Source: Paralvinella palmiformis (taxonomy: Eukaryota > Annelida > Polychaeta > Terebellida > Alvinellidae). From it: a stretch of DNA of 64,000 nucleotides. Both the position numbers and the translations under genes were made by a program. The notes beneath the pieces were generated by a model. That model made no database searches. It was not told the origin of the DNA and saw only the letters and a list, made by a program, of their open reading frames with translations. The stretch spans positions 62,001 to 126,000 of the forward strand of contig JAODUP010000677.1 of the NCBI GenBank assembly GCA_025642065.1, written 5' to 3'. The number at the start of each line of letters is the position of its first letter. Positions within the stretch are counted from its first letter, which is position 1. Of the stretch, positions 33,412 to 43,272 are shown piece after piece.

Positions 33412-33502
33412 AAATCGTCAACATATTTGCCCAGTGGCCTGTTTTCCAGATAGAAACTAGATCTATATGTGAGAAACGGGCCACTGGGCAAATGTGGCGA
33501 TA
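33412..33502. ncRNA. Long stem hairpin, precursor-miRNA-like or foldback element
   Basis: ATCGTCAACATATTTGCCCA followed by GTGGCCTGTTTTC pairs with GAGAAACGGGCCACTGGGCA then AATGTGGCGAT across a roughly 23-base loop. About 30 paired positions have one small bulge and a few G-U pairs. The 15-base core TTTGCCCAGTGGCC is an exact inverted match. Size (about 90 nt) and geometry fit an animal pre-miRNA, but a small foldback transposon would look the same. Strand is undecidable from sequence. Confidence 0.35.
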
Positions 33503-33636
33503 ATTGCCATATATTGGCATTAATCCTGTAAACAATTGGTTGCAATACTACTATGTTTAGTTAAATACATTTGACAACTATCAGAATGGCGTCACCGGCA
33601 TCACGAATTAACATATTTATTTACCTAATACTTATT

Positions 33637-33982
33637 TTACAGTCCTGATCTGGCCATGACTCGTGACTGCTGGACAACGATTTTCCTAAGAACGATTGCT
33701 GCTCTCGTCAAAAACGTGAAAAATCCCGTGTTTATATTTGTTCTAGATACGGTGAGATGACGGGCTATATAATAAGCTGACACTTTGACACTTCGCTGCC
33801 ACGGGTATTTGTTATACATTGTATATACACAACCGTCTATTGGGTAGGCGTCTGTTACCTAGATACCTCCCCTGATGGTCACACGAAAATGTCAAAACAA
33901 CTGATGCTCGGGGACATATCAAGGTCGACTGGTCACTTGTTTTGAAAACTAAGTTACATATATATATGTGTGTGTGTGTGTG
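33637..33982. other. Unique sequence, no gene seen
   Basis: A 60-codon minus frame has no recognisable motif. A short (GT)n ends at 33982, next to the foldback element. Confidence 0.5.
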
Positions 33983-34126
33983 TGTTAATCTGTATAATCA
34001 GGTAATATGTATATTACCTGAAATTTTCAGGTAATACGTCTGTTACTAACTGAGATTTAATACAGATTACCTGAATATTTCAGGTCATATACTAATATAC
34101 ATATTACCTGATTATACAGATTAACA
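33983..34126. mobile_element. Foldback/MITE-like palindrome with perfect 34-bp arms
   Basis: Arms 33983-34016 (begins TGTTAATCTGTATAATCAGG) and 34093-34126 (ends CCTGATTATACAGATTAACA) are exact reverse complements over 34 bases. Between them are two smaller hairpins based on TTACCTGAA...TTCAGGTAA (around 34014-34034 and 34066-34086), so the whole 144 bp folds on itself. Confidence 0.75.
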
Positions 34127-34364
34127 GGGGTCCTTGAAAGTCCTGGAATTTGGACATTCACAATTATCAATTTATTATAGATCTATATTTCCTATTATAA
34201 GCATACAAAAATTATAAAATGTCGAGTCAGTGTTTGTGTTAGTTTGATGTCCGTCTAATGCGCTCCTGCTTTCGTTGAAAATATGGGTGTATATTTGACA
34301 TTGGAAGGTCATTGAAAAGCCTGGAAAGTCATGGAATTTGAGATGTCAAAATGCGTATGAACCC

Positions 34365-34371
<7 letters not shown>
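34127..34371. mobile_element. Possible transposon-derived segment
   Basis: GGTCCTTGAAAGTCCTGGAA near the start and GGTCATTGAAAAGCCTGGAA with CGTATGAACCCGG near the end form an internal direct similarity. Similar 'ccttgaaaagtccttgaattt...gtatgaaccc' strings are dispersed in many animal genomes, from memory of repeat annotation rather than a search. Class unclear. Confidence 0.3.

Positions 34372-34405
<34 letters not shown>
34372..34405. repeat. (AT)n microsatellite
   Basis: About 17 AT units. Confidence 0.95.
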
Positions 34406-34409
<4 letters not shown>

Positions 34410-35401
34410 ACCTTAGATATGCTAAAGCCGATATATTTATTTATATTATAACTATATATATTTTCCTTCGGTTATATTTCCTGTAATTATTTCCAATTAA
34501 TATATATTTTGTCGTAGGTATACGTTTGTTTTTAATATCTATTAATGTTGTTGTTGTTGTTGTTTCCTTTAAGACACATGCACCTCCCAATGAAACAAAT
34601 TCTATTAACACTTATCCTCTAATAAATCGCATTGATATAACCAGACTTAACAATGTATTCAACTCGAAACAAACATTTTCTTTGGTTGAATTAGAACCAC
34701 TTTTCGTGCATATTATACTGCATAATTAATCAGCCAGCTGGCAGCCACCTCAAATTGATACGTGTTAAATGGATACCTGTTACGATGTTTTACATACAAA
34801 AACGCTTGATTTATGCTTAAGATGAATGGTACACGTGATAGTGGAACTAACCATTGTAATAAAAGCTTATTGCTAATAGAATCATTTCACAAATAAACAT
34901 ATTGGCCACACAAAATTGTTTCAGGGGACAGCGTTTCTTGTCATCTACGAATGGCGTCCCTTTATGACACTATATCTGAGATACCTTCATCTGACACCCT
35001 CATAGAAGTGATTCCCGTGTGAATTTCGATATACGTCGCCATCTCAAAATAGACACAAAAAAAGGACAACTTGCCATGAAGTCAGCTTAACGTATTAAGG
35101 CTATTATCGTTTGATATTATAATAAATAGGCGAAATTGGCTTACAAATACCATCGGTGTCCTGAGAGAAAATACATATATCACATTATTCATCATCGGAG
35201 ATGGCTTTATCTTAGAACAGCATCACATCGTTCTTATTGTGATTTATGCTGACATATATCAGTCGAAGTTACGTCACGTTTACGTAGTGTAAAAAAAATA
35301 CAATGTTTTAGCTGGTTGCCAGTTTTCACCCTATCTAATGAAATCCCCTTTTGGGTAAAATAAGATAATGAATTAACTTAAATGTTATAAATGCCCCCCC
35401 C

Positions 35402-35440
<39 letters not shown>

Positions 35441-35444
35441 AAGC
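34406..35444. other. AT-rich sequence, no gene seen
   Basis: (TTG)n at about 34547-34562, a poly-C run at about 35394-35403 and (AT)n at 35405-35437. The open frame 34526-34729 has no known motif. Confidence 0.55.
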
Positions 35445-35770
35445 CGATATGAACATATCACCCCTGTACTTAAGGCCCTGCTTTTTTAAATCACCCTTAT
35501 TACTTATAAAGCCCTGCTTGAACTGGCGCCATCGTATATCCGCAACATGCTGCAGATACATCATCCAACAAGGACACTGAGGTCCACAGGATCACACTTA
35601 TTGTTGATATCCTGGGTTATAGGCTCTAGACGTTTGGTAGCCGGTCATTCCACTATACAGCACCCACATTATGGAATCAACTCCTAAACATGTTGTCATT
35701 CAATTAATAGATCCTTAAGATTTAGCTTTTCAGTATTCCATATTCTTATATTCTATAATATCTATGTATG
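35445..35770 (+). pseudogene. LINE 3' fragment, frameshifted reverse-transcriptase remnant
   Basis: Frame from 35445 reads RYEHITPVLKAL, then a stop (35487-35489) where the HWLPV segment is missing, then ITLITYKALLELAPSYIRNM and RTLRSTGSHLLL. Near 35630 the frame shifts and continues FGSRSFHYTAPTLWNQLL to a stop at 35705-35707. The order (HITPVL, TYKAL..APSYI, LRS, APTLWN) is that of CR1/L2/jockey-type LINE ORF2 C-termini. At least one deletion, one stop and one frameshift make it dead. An (AT)n microsatellite abuts the 5' side. Confidence 0.83.
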
Positions 35771-35866
35771 TTTTATTAGTTTATAAAGTGATGTTTAGCT
35801 TGTCTAACTCATTTTTTATTTAAATCACCACAGAACAACACAGTTGAATGTGGTGCCATTTAAAAT

Positions 35867-35874
<8 letters not shown>

Positions 35875-35908
<34 letters not shown>

Positions 35909-36016
35909 GTGTTACAGTAAGATGATGAAACCAGTAAGCTTCAGGGATTTTGCTAAATCTCTGGTTTTACAATCTAAGTGTGTGTGTGTGTGTCAGCGCA
36001 TATATATATATATATA
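35875..36016. repeat. (AT)n, short (GT)n, (AT)n
   Basis: AT tracts at 35877-35906 and 35999-36016 with GTGTGTGTGTGT at about 35979-35992 between them. Confidence 0.93.
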
Positions 36017-38019
36017 CCCCAGCAGTCAATATTGCGTATAATGTATTGAAAATCTGGACTACAACTTTATAGCTGAGTCTAAGCTGCCAATAATATACAC
36101 AATATATGGGTCACGATTGTGTTTCTATATTCTGTACATTCAATGATATTAGTTACACAGAGCGATATATCGATATACCGTTTGATGTGTTTTGTGCATT
36201 CCTGCTTTTAGCATTTGTGCTGGCAATTTCGACTTGGTTTATTCGTAATTTCGTATTGCAGATTTTAACGCAGCATTACACATGGATTTGGGCTGTGTGA
36301 CACGTGTCAGTTATAAAACATAATGGCTGAAATGTTACTTAAAACAAGGACATATTGACATTACTAGCTCGTCTTTCGGGGTGGGGGGGGGGGAGTATCC
36401 CCAGACTGTCGCTCGTTTAGCACCGTATTAGGGAAGTATTGACACTATAAACGTGGAGTTACTCATTAATTATCTTCACTATTACGATTCTAAAATGGAG
36501 ACCAATCAGCATTCGAAGAACAGGGTACCTGAATATAATTAGGTTCAGGTAAACTGGATCAGTTGTTGTTTCTAAGTGGCACGTTGTTTCGTTGCCCATA
36601 GGACGACCAAGTCAGTTATATACATTTCAGGTCAGTGCTGATTATGTGGGATACATATAGGTATTACGCCGCTGATATTGGCTTAATAGTGTTTGTCTGT
36701 CTGTCTGTCTGTCTCTCTTTCTGTCTGTGTGTGTGTGTGTGTGTGTCGGTCTATGCCAGTGTTTGTGTCTTTGTTTATATACTCTCTGTATTTATGTATA
36801 TATTCGTGTAATCCCAAGGTTTTTGGTAATCATCTGGCTTTTCTTCTTCTGAAACCCACATAAATTAGGAGAAACAATCTATTTAACGTTGGTACTTAGT
36901 TTTCATGTATATTTCATCTAGAAATATCTTTATTGCTCTCTTTTCTCTAACTGTTACCACCATCTGGATCCCAACAAATCCAGAACAATTCATAACCGAT
37001 GGACACAGCACGGCCTCTGGTGGCGTCTGTTAATCATCGTTTGCGAAATGTCAGAGGTCATCTCCGGAAGCCTGGGTTCCGGATCCTGTCAGGTAATATA
37101 ATTAAGTGCATCTCGCTGTTCTGTACACCTAGTCAACAGTTAGCGACCGTTATCGTCACTTCGCAGCCACAATGGCCAACGCCTGTCTGACGGTCAGCCA
37201 TTTTTTGTGTGACGTCACTGAGATATTCCGACATTGACCTCCCTCTGCATCACGTGCCCCCTTTTCCAATGTTATCCATTACTCGGCGTGACTTCGTCTC
37301 TCGATGTGGCATCCCGCTCTCTATCATAATGGCTATCAGTGTCGTGGAGTGGCGGACAACGCCATCTATCGTCCTTCCAGACGCCACTCGTCAGACGCTT
37401 GTGTTTGCTGTCTTCCGGAGAAGATATTCATAACAAAGCGGCAGAATATCTGTGTTCTGTAGGATCCCACCTTTTGTTATACGGCTAAGGTTATCTCACT
37501 GAGCCCAGCAAGTATATATATCATTCGTTTTTTAGCTGTTATTCTTGTTGTTGTTGTTATTTTTAATTGTTGTTATTGTTTTTATTTTTTATATTTTTTA
37601 TTTGTAATTTATTTATTTGGTGTATGAGTGGGTCAATTGATGAGCGATTGCCTCGTCGCCACTGCTCCCACCTCTCATCTTGAGGCTACTTCAAAGGGAT
37701 ACCAGAGATTTTATTAAGAGATGAAGCTGTCCACATTCAGAAACATCACCGAGATCCGATCTTATAACCCGGCGATATGCAGCAGATGACACCATTAACG
37801 ACGCTAAGGGAGCGTGTTCTTCCTGTGTAACGTTTAGATGCGTACATACATTAAATACCTTCTCTATCTTGATGTACAGGTGTGTGCTGACCTGATTAAT
37901 TGCAACTGTGTGGGTGAGAAATATAACAGAAAGTATAATATATAATTTATTGTTTACAGAATCGAGCTCGTTGATCAGGCTTAAAGCTAGGGACAAAACC
38001 TTCCGGATCACACATCATG
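36017..38019. other. Unique sequence, no gene seen
   Basis: A poly-G run at about 36380-36394, and (GTCT)n/(GT)n at 36692-36747. CpG-containing patches at 36990-37400 include a partial CTCF-like word (10/14) at about 37358. (TTG)n at about 37544-37556. Open frames of 63-106 codons (for example 36999-37190, 37209-37433, 37691-38011) lack recognisable domains. Confidence 0.45.
36692..36747. repeat. (GTCT)n then (GT)n
   Basis: Tetranucleotide GTCT units merge into a pure GT run. Confidence 0.92.
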
Positions 38020-38033
38020 CTGCCAGGTGGCGC
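38020..38033 (+). promoter_or_regulatory. CTCF-like site (12/14)
   Basis: CTGCCAGGTGGCGC; CCAGGTGGCGC is an exact core match. It lies just upstream of a GTAAGT string at 38053. Confidence 0.4.
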
Positions 38034-38398
38034 CGGCTGTGTGGCGCTGTCCAGGTAAGTAATTTCCGGATTCTTCTATGGAGCATTAGGTGGGCGTAGG
38101 GACTCGGTTTGAGTACTTATTTTCTCGTACGCTGGTATGCGTTACACACTCAATTAACTTTGCCATTATGGCACATTGGATGGCCTTTATCAATGACCTT
38201 CAGGGTTGTCTGGAATCTGGTCAGCTCTCAAGACATCCCGGACCAACAATAGGGGAGAACCTACTCGTTAGAGAAGGTTAATAACCACGTCACACTGGAG
38301 CCTGTACACATGGACAGATATATGTGTACGAATGAGTATACACAAAACGTTTCAGGTCACGTGTTTACTCATATACGTCGACATATAAACAGACTGAC

Positions 38399-38456
38399 TA
38401 ATATATATATATATATATATATATATAGATGTGTGTGTGCGTGTGCGTTCCCTCCC

Positions 38457-38505
<49 letters not shown>

Positions 38506-38517
38506 CGTGTCTCTCTC

Positions 38518-38589
<72 letters not shown>
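38399..38589. repeat. Duplicated compound microsatellite (AT)(GT)(CT)(AT)(GT)(CT)(AT)
   Basis: The order GTGCGT-(CT)n-(AT)n occurs twice in tandem (38430-38502 and 38502-38588), preceded by another (AT)n. Open frames on both strands are repeat translations. Confidence 0.95.
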
Positions 38590-38590
<1 letters not shown>

Positions 38591-39169
38591 TAAAAACACA
38601 TAATAAAAATATATTAGGGAAAATCAATTTGGTGATAACGATGATAAATATCGCTGTACGTATCAAATTATTTACATCGTAGGCGATTGATGATGGTTAA
38701 TGACTGATATGTAATTGGAATCTGATCGATATGTCTTTATGAAATGCTTCACACACACATCCACGCGTGCACGCGCGCACATCTTATTAAAATGTATTGT
38801 TTATTTTGAAATATTAATCCAAGTGGAGTAAGCTTGAAGTTACCTAACAGGATGATGACAGTATCCGACTCCAGGTCATATGGCTTCTGTCTGCGACATT
38901 ACTAGTGTCTTATTCTGGAGATAGGTGGCGTTCTAATATAATCCTTTCACGGAGAGTTGGCATTTGGCAGGAAACCATCCTGTGATTATCCGTTGTCGAA
39001 TCTTATCGCCAGGTGGAGTGGTGCTAGTTTCCGGTTCAGTCGGGGAAAAGATTTCCGGTTCAGATAAAGATGATGACGGGTGCCATCTTAGTGACATAAC
39101 ATCTTCCACCTTAGTTCATATACATTGGATTGACTATACGTTGAACAGAAAATTGTGTTTGTTTGTTGT
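38590..39169. other. Unique sequence, no gene seen
   Basis: Weak CTCF-like words (9-10/14) at about 38918 and 39006, not called. The 126-codon frame 38964-39344 runs into the (TTTG)n array and has no domain. Confidence 0.45.
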
Positions 39170-39290
39170 TGCTGTTTACGTATTTGTATGTTTGTTTGTT
39201 TGTTTGTTTGCGTATGTGTATGTTTGTTTGTTTGCGTATTTGTATGTTTGTTTGTTTGCGCATTTGTTTGTTTGTTTTTGTTTTGTTTTT
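39170..39290. repeat. (GTTT)n with 28-bp higher-order unit
   Basis: GTATGTTTGTTTGTTTGCGT recurs about every 24-28 bases, three to four times. Confidence 0.9.
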
Positions 39291-39310
39291 ATTTTTATCA
39301 TCAAATCAGT

Positions 39311-39358
39311 GAATTTACACAATGTTAAATTTACACAATATTAAATTTACACAATATT
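39311..39358. repeat. Short tandem repeat, AAATTTACACAATATT x3
   Basis: Three consecutive copies of a 17-base AT-rich unit. Confidence 0.85.
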
Positions 39359-39461
39359 TCTTCGGATGGTATGTTTTAATATGAAAAGTGACCATAGACA
39401 TGAATCAGTTAAAATATGTAATAACGATTTTAATTATGTCTTTGTTAACTTCTAAAAGGCA

Positions 39462-39492
39462 CGCACACACACATACACATACACACACACAC
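39462..39492. repeat. (CA)n microsatellite
   Basis: Short (AC)n with ATACAT interruptions. Confidence 0.85.
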
Positions 39493-39749
39493 TATCAATC
39501 TGCCTTTCTGTATATCATTCTATCTAACATTATCTCTGTGTTTTTATCGATATTTATCTATGCAAACGGCTCCCCCTCTCCCTCCCTTACCCTTCCCTCC
39601 CCCGTTCTGTCCGTCCACGCGTTCTTCTCAGACAATATCAACCTTAAAACAAGACTCTCTGGATAAACATCATTAAACTTACATCATCGACCACAAAACA
39701 CCACTTCCTCATCTCCTATCAATTCCGTGGTCCCACGCCTGACTACATC

Positions 39750-40010
39750 ATTGCCCGAATTACCGACAACCTTCTGCGATTCCGGATTCAATGGCGTTTC
39801 ACTGGGGTCGCGATTTCAACGGTTAAACGGCGCTACTTAGTCAGGTGGCTTGCAGAAAATTGCCTTTTCTTGGCCCATGAAAGCTTTACGTTTAGCGCAA
39901 GACTTCTGGCCGTGTGGCAATTAATTTTAGCTCTCGGGGCCATCGGCGCGAGAAGCAACCGATGACCTTGAAGAAGCGTCTCTTGTCGGAAACGCTTAAA
40001 AGTGGCTTAA
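39750..40010. promoter_or_regulatory. CpG-containing unique island
   Basis: GC-richer, low-repeat block with the near-palindrome CTCGGGGCCATCGGCGCGAG (about 39934-39953) and TAATTTTAG/TTAATT words. No open frame fits an exon. Possible enhancer or conserved element. Confidence 0.27.
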
Positions 40011-40139
40011 TGTTTTCGAGAGAGAGAGAGAGATAGTTCTCTCAAAGATTCTTGAACCTCACCCCACGGCTATTCAGAACCGGTTTTGGTTGTGGGGTTT
40101 TTCCCGTCCCTGTCTTAAACCCGTTCTCTCATCGTCTGT

Positions 40140-40318
40140 GGCAGTTGTACTTATGTCTGTATTTGTGTTTGTGCATGCATCCGTGCGTGTATGTGTGTGA
40201 GTGTGTGTTTATGCATGCATTTCTGCATGTGTGCGTACATGTATGTATGTGTGTGTGTGTGCGTGCGTGCTTCTGTGCGTGTGTTGCGTGCGCGCGCGTG
40301 CGTGCGTGCGTGTGCGTG
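40140..40318. repeat. (GT)n / (CG)n-rich tract
   Basis: TGTGTG, GCATGC and GCGCGCGTGCGTGC words throughout; the Cys/Val-rich plus-strand frame is an artefact. Confidence 0.88.
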
Positions 40319-40467
40319 ATCCTGGTGAAATTATTATCACCCTATGATCAAATCTTTAACAATAGCCAGTTGGCTGTTACCTGAGCCTTACCGTATGAGA
40401 ACCTTACATATTACATCGCGGCACCAACATCTACGAGCTGACTTCATATATAAGGGGGGGGGGGCAC

Positions 40468-40535
40468 TGTAAATTCGAACTCAGGTGGTAGTGATCTGTA
40501 ATCTAACGCGCTACCAGCTAGACCACGGAAGCCCC
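40468..40535 (-). mobile_element. tRNA-like SINE head only
   Basis: Plus-strand order AATTCGAACTCAGGTGG, GTGATCTGTAATC, ACGCGCTACCAGCTAGACCA and GGAAGCCCC equals the head part of the main SINE family in reverse complement. Body and tail are missing, replaced on the left by a poly-G run. Confidence 0.8.
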
Positions 40536-40559
40536 TATTATTAATATTATTATTATTAA

Positions 40560-40593
<34 letters not shown>

Positions 40594-40812
40594 GTAGTAG
40601 TAGTAATAGTAGTAGAAATGGTAGTAGTAGTAATATTAATAATAGTAGTAGTAGTAGCAATACTAGTAGTAGTAATAGTAATAGTAGTAGAAGTAATAAT
40701 AGTAGTAGTAGTAATAGTAGTAGAAGTAGTAGTAGTGGTAGTAGTAGTAGTAGAAGTAGTAGTAGCAGTGATTGTAGTAGTAGTAGTAGTAGTAATAGTA
40801 GTGGTAGTAGTG
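40536..40812. repeat. (ATT)n and (AGT)n trinucleotide array
   Basis: About 90 units of ATT, then AGT/AGA/AAT, in constant three-base register starting right at the SINE 5' end. Poly-Leu, poly-Val and poly-Thr frames on both strands are artefacts. Confidence 0.95.
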
Positions 40813-42977
40813 GGAGCATAATTTGTTCTATTCAATTATTTAATTTTTTACTATTTATGATTATTTTCTGTTTCTTCATACTTTATGCTACTTCACGACG
40901 TGTGATTGATGTAGCATCTCTATGTCGATTGTTGACAGTATTTACAGGTAGATAGATATATACCTTGTTATATTTCCATCACCAACGAAACCGAATCCAC
41001 TGACAGCTGTCAGATCTGAAAGATAGAATCAGATGAGTAAAAAACGCCATCAACTCAACTACTCCACCATCCTATTGTCCACGAACTAGTGCTGGCTACT
41101 GGTGGTCAACGAGGTTTTGGCGATGGAAGGTTACTTGCCAAATATTTAGCTCAATCCGTCCATATTTCTGGAGCATCTGGAGCTGGATATGTCACGGCAA
41201 CCATGCTTACCCCGAACACCAGTAACCTGCGCGATCCGAGCTGTCGGAAGATGATGCTTATGTCAAGGAAATGATAAATTAGGTAATCTTTTACCATGTC
41301 CTACGTCATACGGCAAGTCTCCGGTTTCCACCTGTTAGTCATGTATGCATTCATTTGTTCGGGTTGAGTGTATAATAGGTGAAACACATCCTTCACGACG
41401 AGGGACCTGTCCAATATGACGTAGGTTCAATTGCCTCGAGATTAAAGATCCTTCACCTCGAAGACCACCTTCTTGACGATTTTAGTGGTATATTTTATAA
41501 ACATATTATAAGTTGAAGTCATACAATGGGTTTACCAATCTAATGCAGATTGGTGAATGTAAGCCTGTTTATCTCTTCACGGTGTAAATAAAGAAATCTA
41601 GAAAGGTCTAATGAGTACAGGTAAGATTTGATGCTAAATATCATGAGTGGGGTAATTTTTGATGCTGAATATCATGGCCACATTCAATTTGATCTACGAA
41701 GGAGGGTAAAATAAGATAAAAATTGCCAAACATGATTTAGCTCCAACAGGAGCCGCGTGTATCTGCAGCAGCATGTGTAATACTGTTTTCAATAGCTTCT
41801 AGAGAATTCTCGAAATTTACACCTATATAAAGACCTGGGTTAATTAATCTTTCTCAACTCCAACTCTGAAATTGCACATGTGACAGCTGAGTTAATGGCA
41901 CTGCTGTGCCACAGCGTACCTTTACAATAGGAACAAGTAGTCAAACCTCGGTTCAAGATTGGACCCAAAACAATTAATCAACACTGGCCGTACCTGTTCA
42001 TCAGCCGGTACTGTTAAATAAATGAGAGAGCTACAGCCAAGTGAGGAACATCAGTCCCGTCTAATTGTTGATGCTTCCAGACACACGAGAAAACAGGTAG
42101 AGGGAAACAGGCAGCGGAAAACAGGCAGCGGGAAACAGATGAACAACGCCACGTCTGTCTCCGTAGTCAAGGCAGGCAATGGGAAACCAACAAGAACCTG
42201 ACGCATAACATCAAGCCAAGCTTTAGCGTTGATGCCGCCAGGCATTCCATGACCAGATGACAAGAGTCTGTTGAGAATGAACGAGAAAAACTACCAGTCG
42301 TAGTGTGGCACCGTTGACCGCAGCCAACCTGCCAATTGCTGCATTCAGGCCTCACATCAGATGTATTCCAACGTTTTGGAAGCCGGAACAGTCTTTATGG
42401 GACACTTTCAGGTGGAACGACTGAAAACATTGTTTGTTACGAAGCCCAAAACTAACAATTGTTGCTCTATGTTTTTGCTTTGAATGGTGAATCCCCGTTG
42501 CGAAGATTGTTTTGTTTTGTTCTTTCATGGAAGTGTTCATCAACTGAGTGCCAGTTAAACTGCTGGTAGGTTATATAGAGAGGGCAATTGTTATCCTTCA
42601 GATATGTGACACACATATATAGCATACATTTCTTACCACCAACCCCCCCCCCCAACCCCCGCTGAGATCGTATTTAGAAATATCAAATAAAACGATACGC
42701 TGAAATAATCATTTAAAATGCACAAAAACAATCAGATTTGAAATCATATTACCAGAGAAATTACGTCATTCATAAATCAATTGTCATAATAAATATTTAT
42801 AGACCATATCATATTGATGAATAAATGTTACCGCAACATTTGCAGACATTATTCATGGTTTGACTGCATTGTTTTAATATAGATAATGTCAGACAATAAA
42901 ATACCAAATAAAATGACATGCTAGATAAGAGAAAGCCCCTCCATTTAACAGTTCATCGCCACACGTCATATGATATC
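40813..42977. other. Unique sequence, no gene seen
   Basis: GATGCTGAATATCATGG-like words repeat twice at about 41620-41680. A 16-base unit GGGAAACAGGCAGCGG repeats about three times at 42100-42140, and a poly-C run lies at about 42642-42659. Plus frame 41089-41274 and minus frames at 42051-42655 show no recognisable domain. Confidence 0.45.
42092..42140. repeat. Short tandem repeat GGGAAACAGGCAGCG x3
   Basis: Three imperfect head-to-tail copies of a 15-16-base unit. Confidence 0.8.
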
Positions 42978-43047
42978 TATATGGCCGAGTGGGTAGCATT
43001 CTGCGCTGCATGCCTCAAGTCGCGTGTTCGAATTCTTGTCCCACCTC
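42978..43047 (+). mobile_element. tRNA-like element interrupted by a SINE
   Basis: ATGGCCGAGTGGGTAGCATT is A-box-like (Leu/Ser tRNA style) and GTGTTCGAATTC B-box-like, about 40 bases apart. Its downstream part (TAACCGTTTTGAAG, then TTTATTTATAG) is split by the SINE at 43062-43258. Either a tRNA pseudogene or the head of a different SINE. Confidence 0.5.
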
Positions 43048-43061
43048 TAACCGTTTTGAAG
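43048..43061. repeat. Left target-site duplication (14 bp)
   Basis: TAACCGTTTTGAAG, identical to 43259-43272 on the far side of the SINE. Confidence 0.93.
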
Positions 43062-43258
43062 ATGATTGATGATGATGATTGATGTTTTACGGCCACTTTT
43101 GTGCATATGGTGGACTAAATGGGCCGAATTACCTCCAACGGTAATGAAGCGAAGTCAAGGATAAAACACCTTTCAGATTTGCCAACGACGAGACTCGAAC
43201 TCAGGTGGCAGTGATCTGTGATGCAACGCGCTACCAGTTAGACCATGGAGGCGCGCCG
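43062..43258 (-). mobile_element. tRNA-derived SINE with perfect target-site duplication
   Basis: Plus-strand order: tail ATGATTGATGATGATGATTG, GTTTTACGGCCACTTTTGTGC-type body, AAATGGGCCGAATTACC, the complement of the B box (GAGACTCGAAC) and the head ending GACCATGGAGGCGC. The exact 14-base duplication defines its borders, shows LINE-type target-primed insertion and implies it is the youngest copy here. Confidence 0.95.
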
Positions 43259-43272
43259 TAACCGTTTTGAAG
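43259..43272. repeat. Right target-site duplication (14 bp)
   Basis: TAACCGTTTTGAAG, exact copy of 43048-43061. Confidence 0.93.

Noticed and set aside
37358..37371. Additional CTCF-like site
   Set aside because: Only about 10/14 matches to the core; likewise sites near 38918, 39006, 57862 and 63398 (9-11/14) were not called.
40518..40835. Open frames of 67-105 codons rich in Thr, Leu or Val
   Set aside because: Translations of the (ATT)n/(AGT)n repeat.
42051..42655. Chain of minus-strand frames that might be a transposase
   Set aside because: No DDE, zinc-finger or polymerase motif could be recognised in any frame.
42978..43047. Functional tRNA gene on the plus strand
   Set aside because: Stems do not close and the element is interrupted; a relic.
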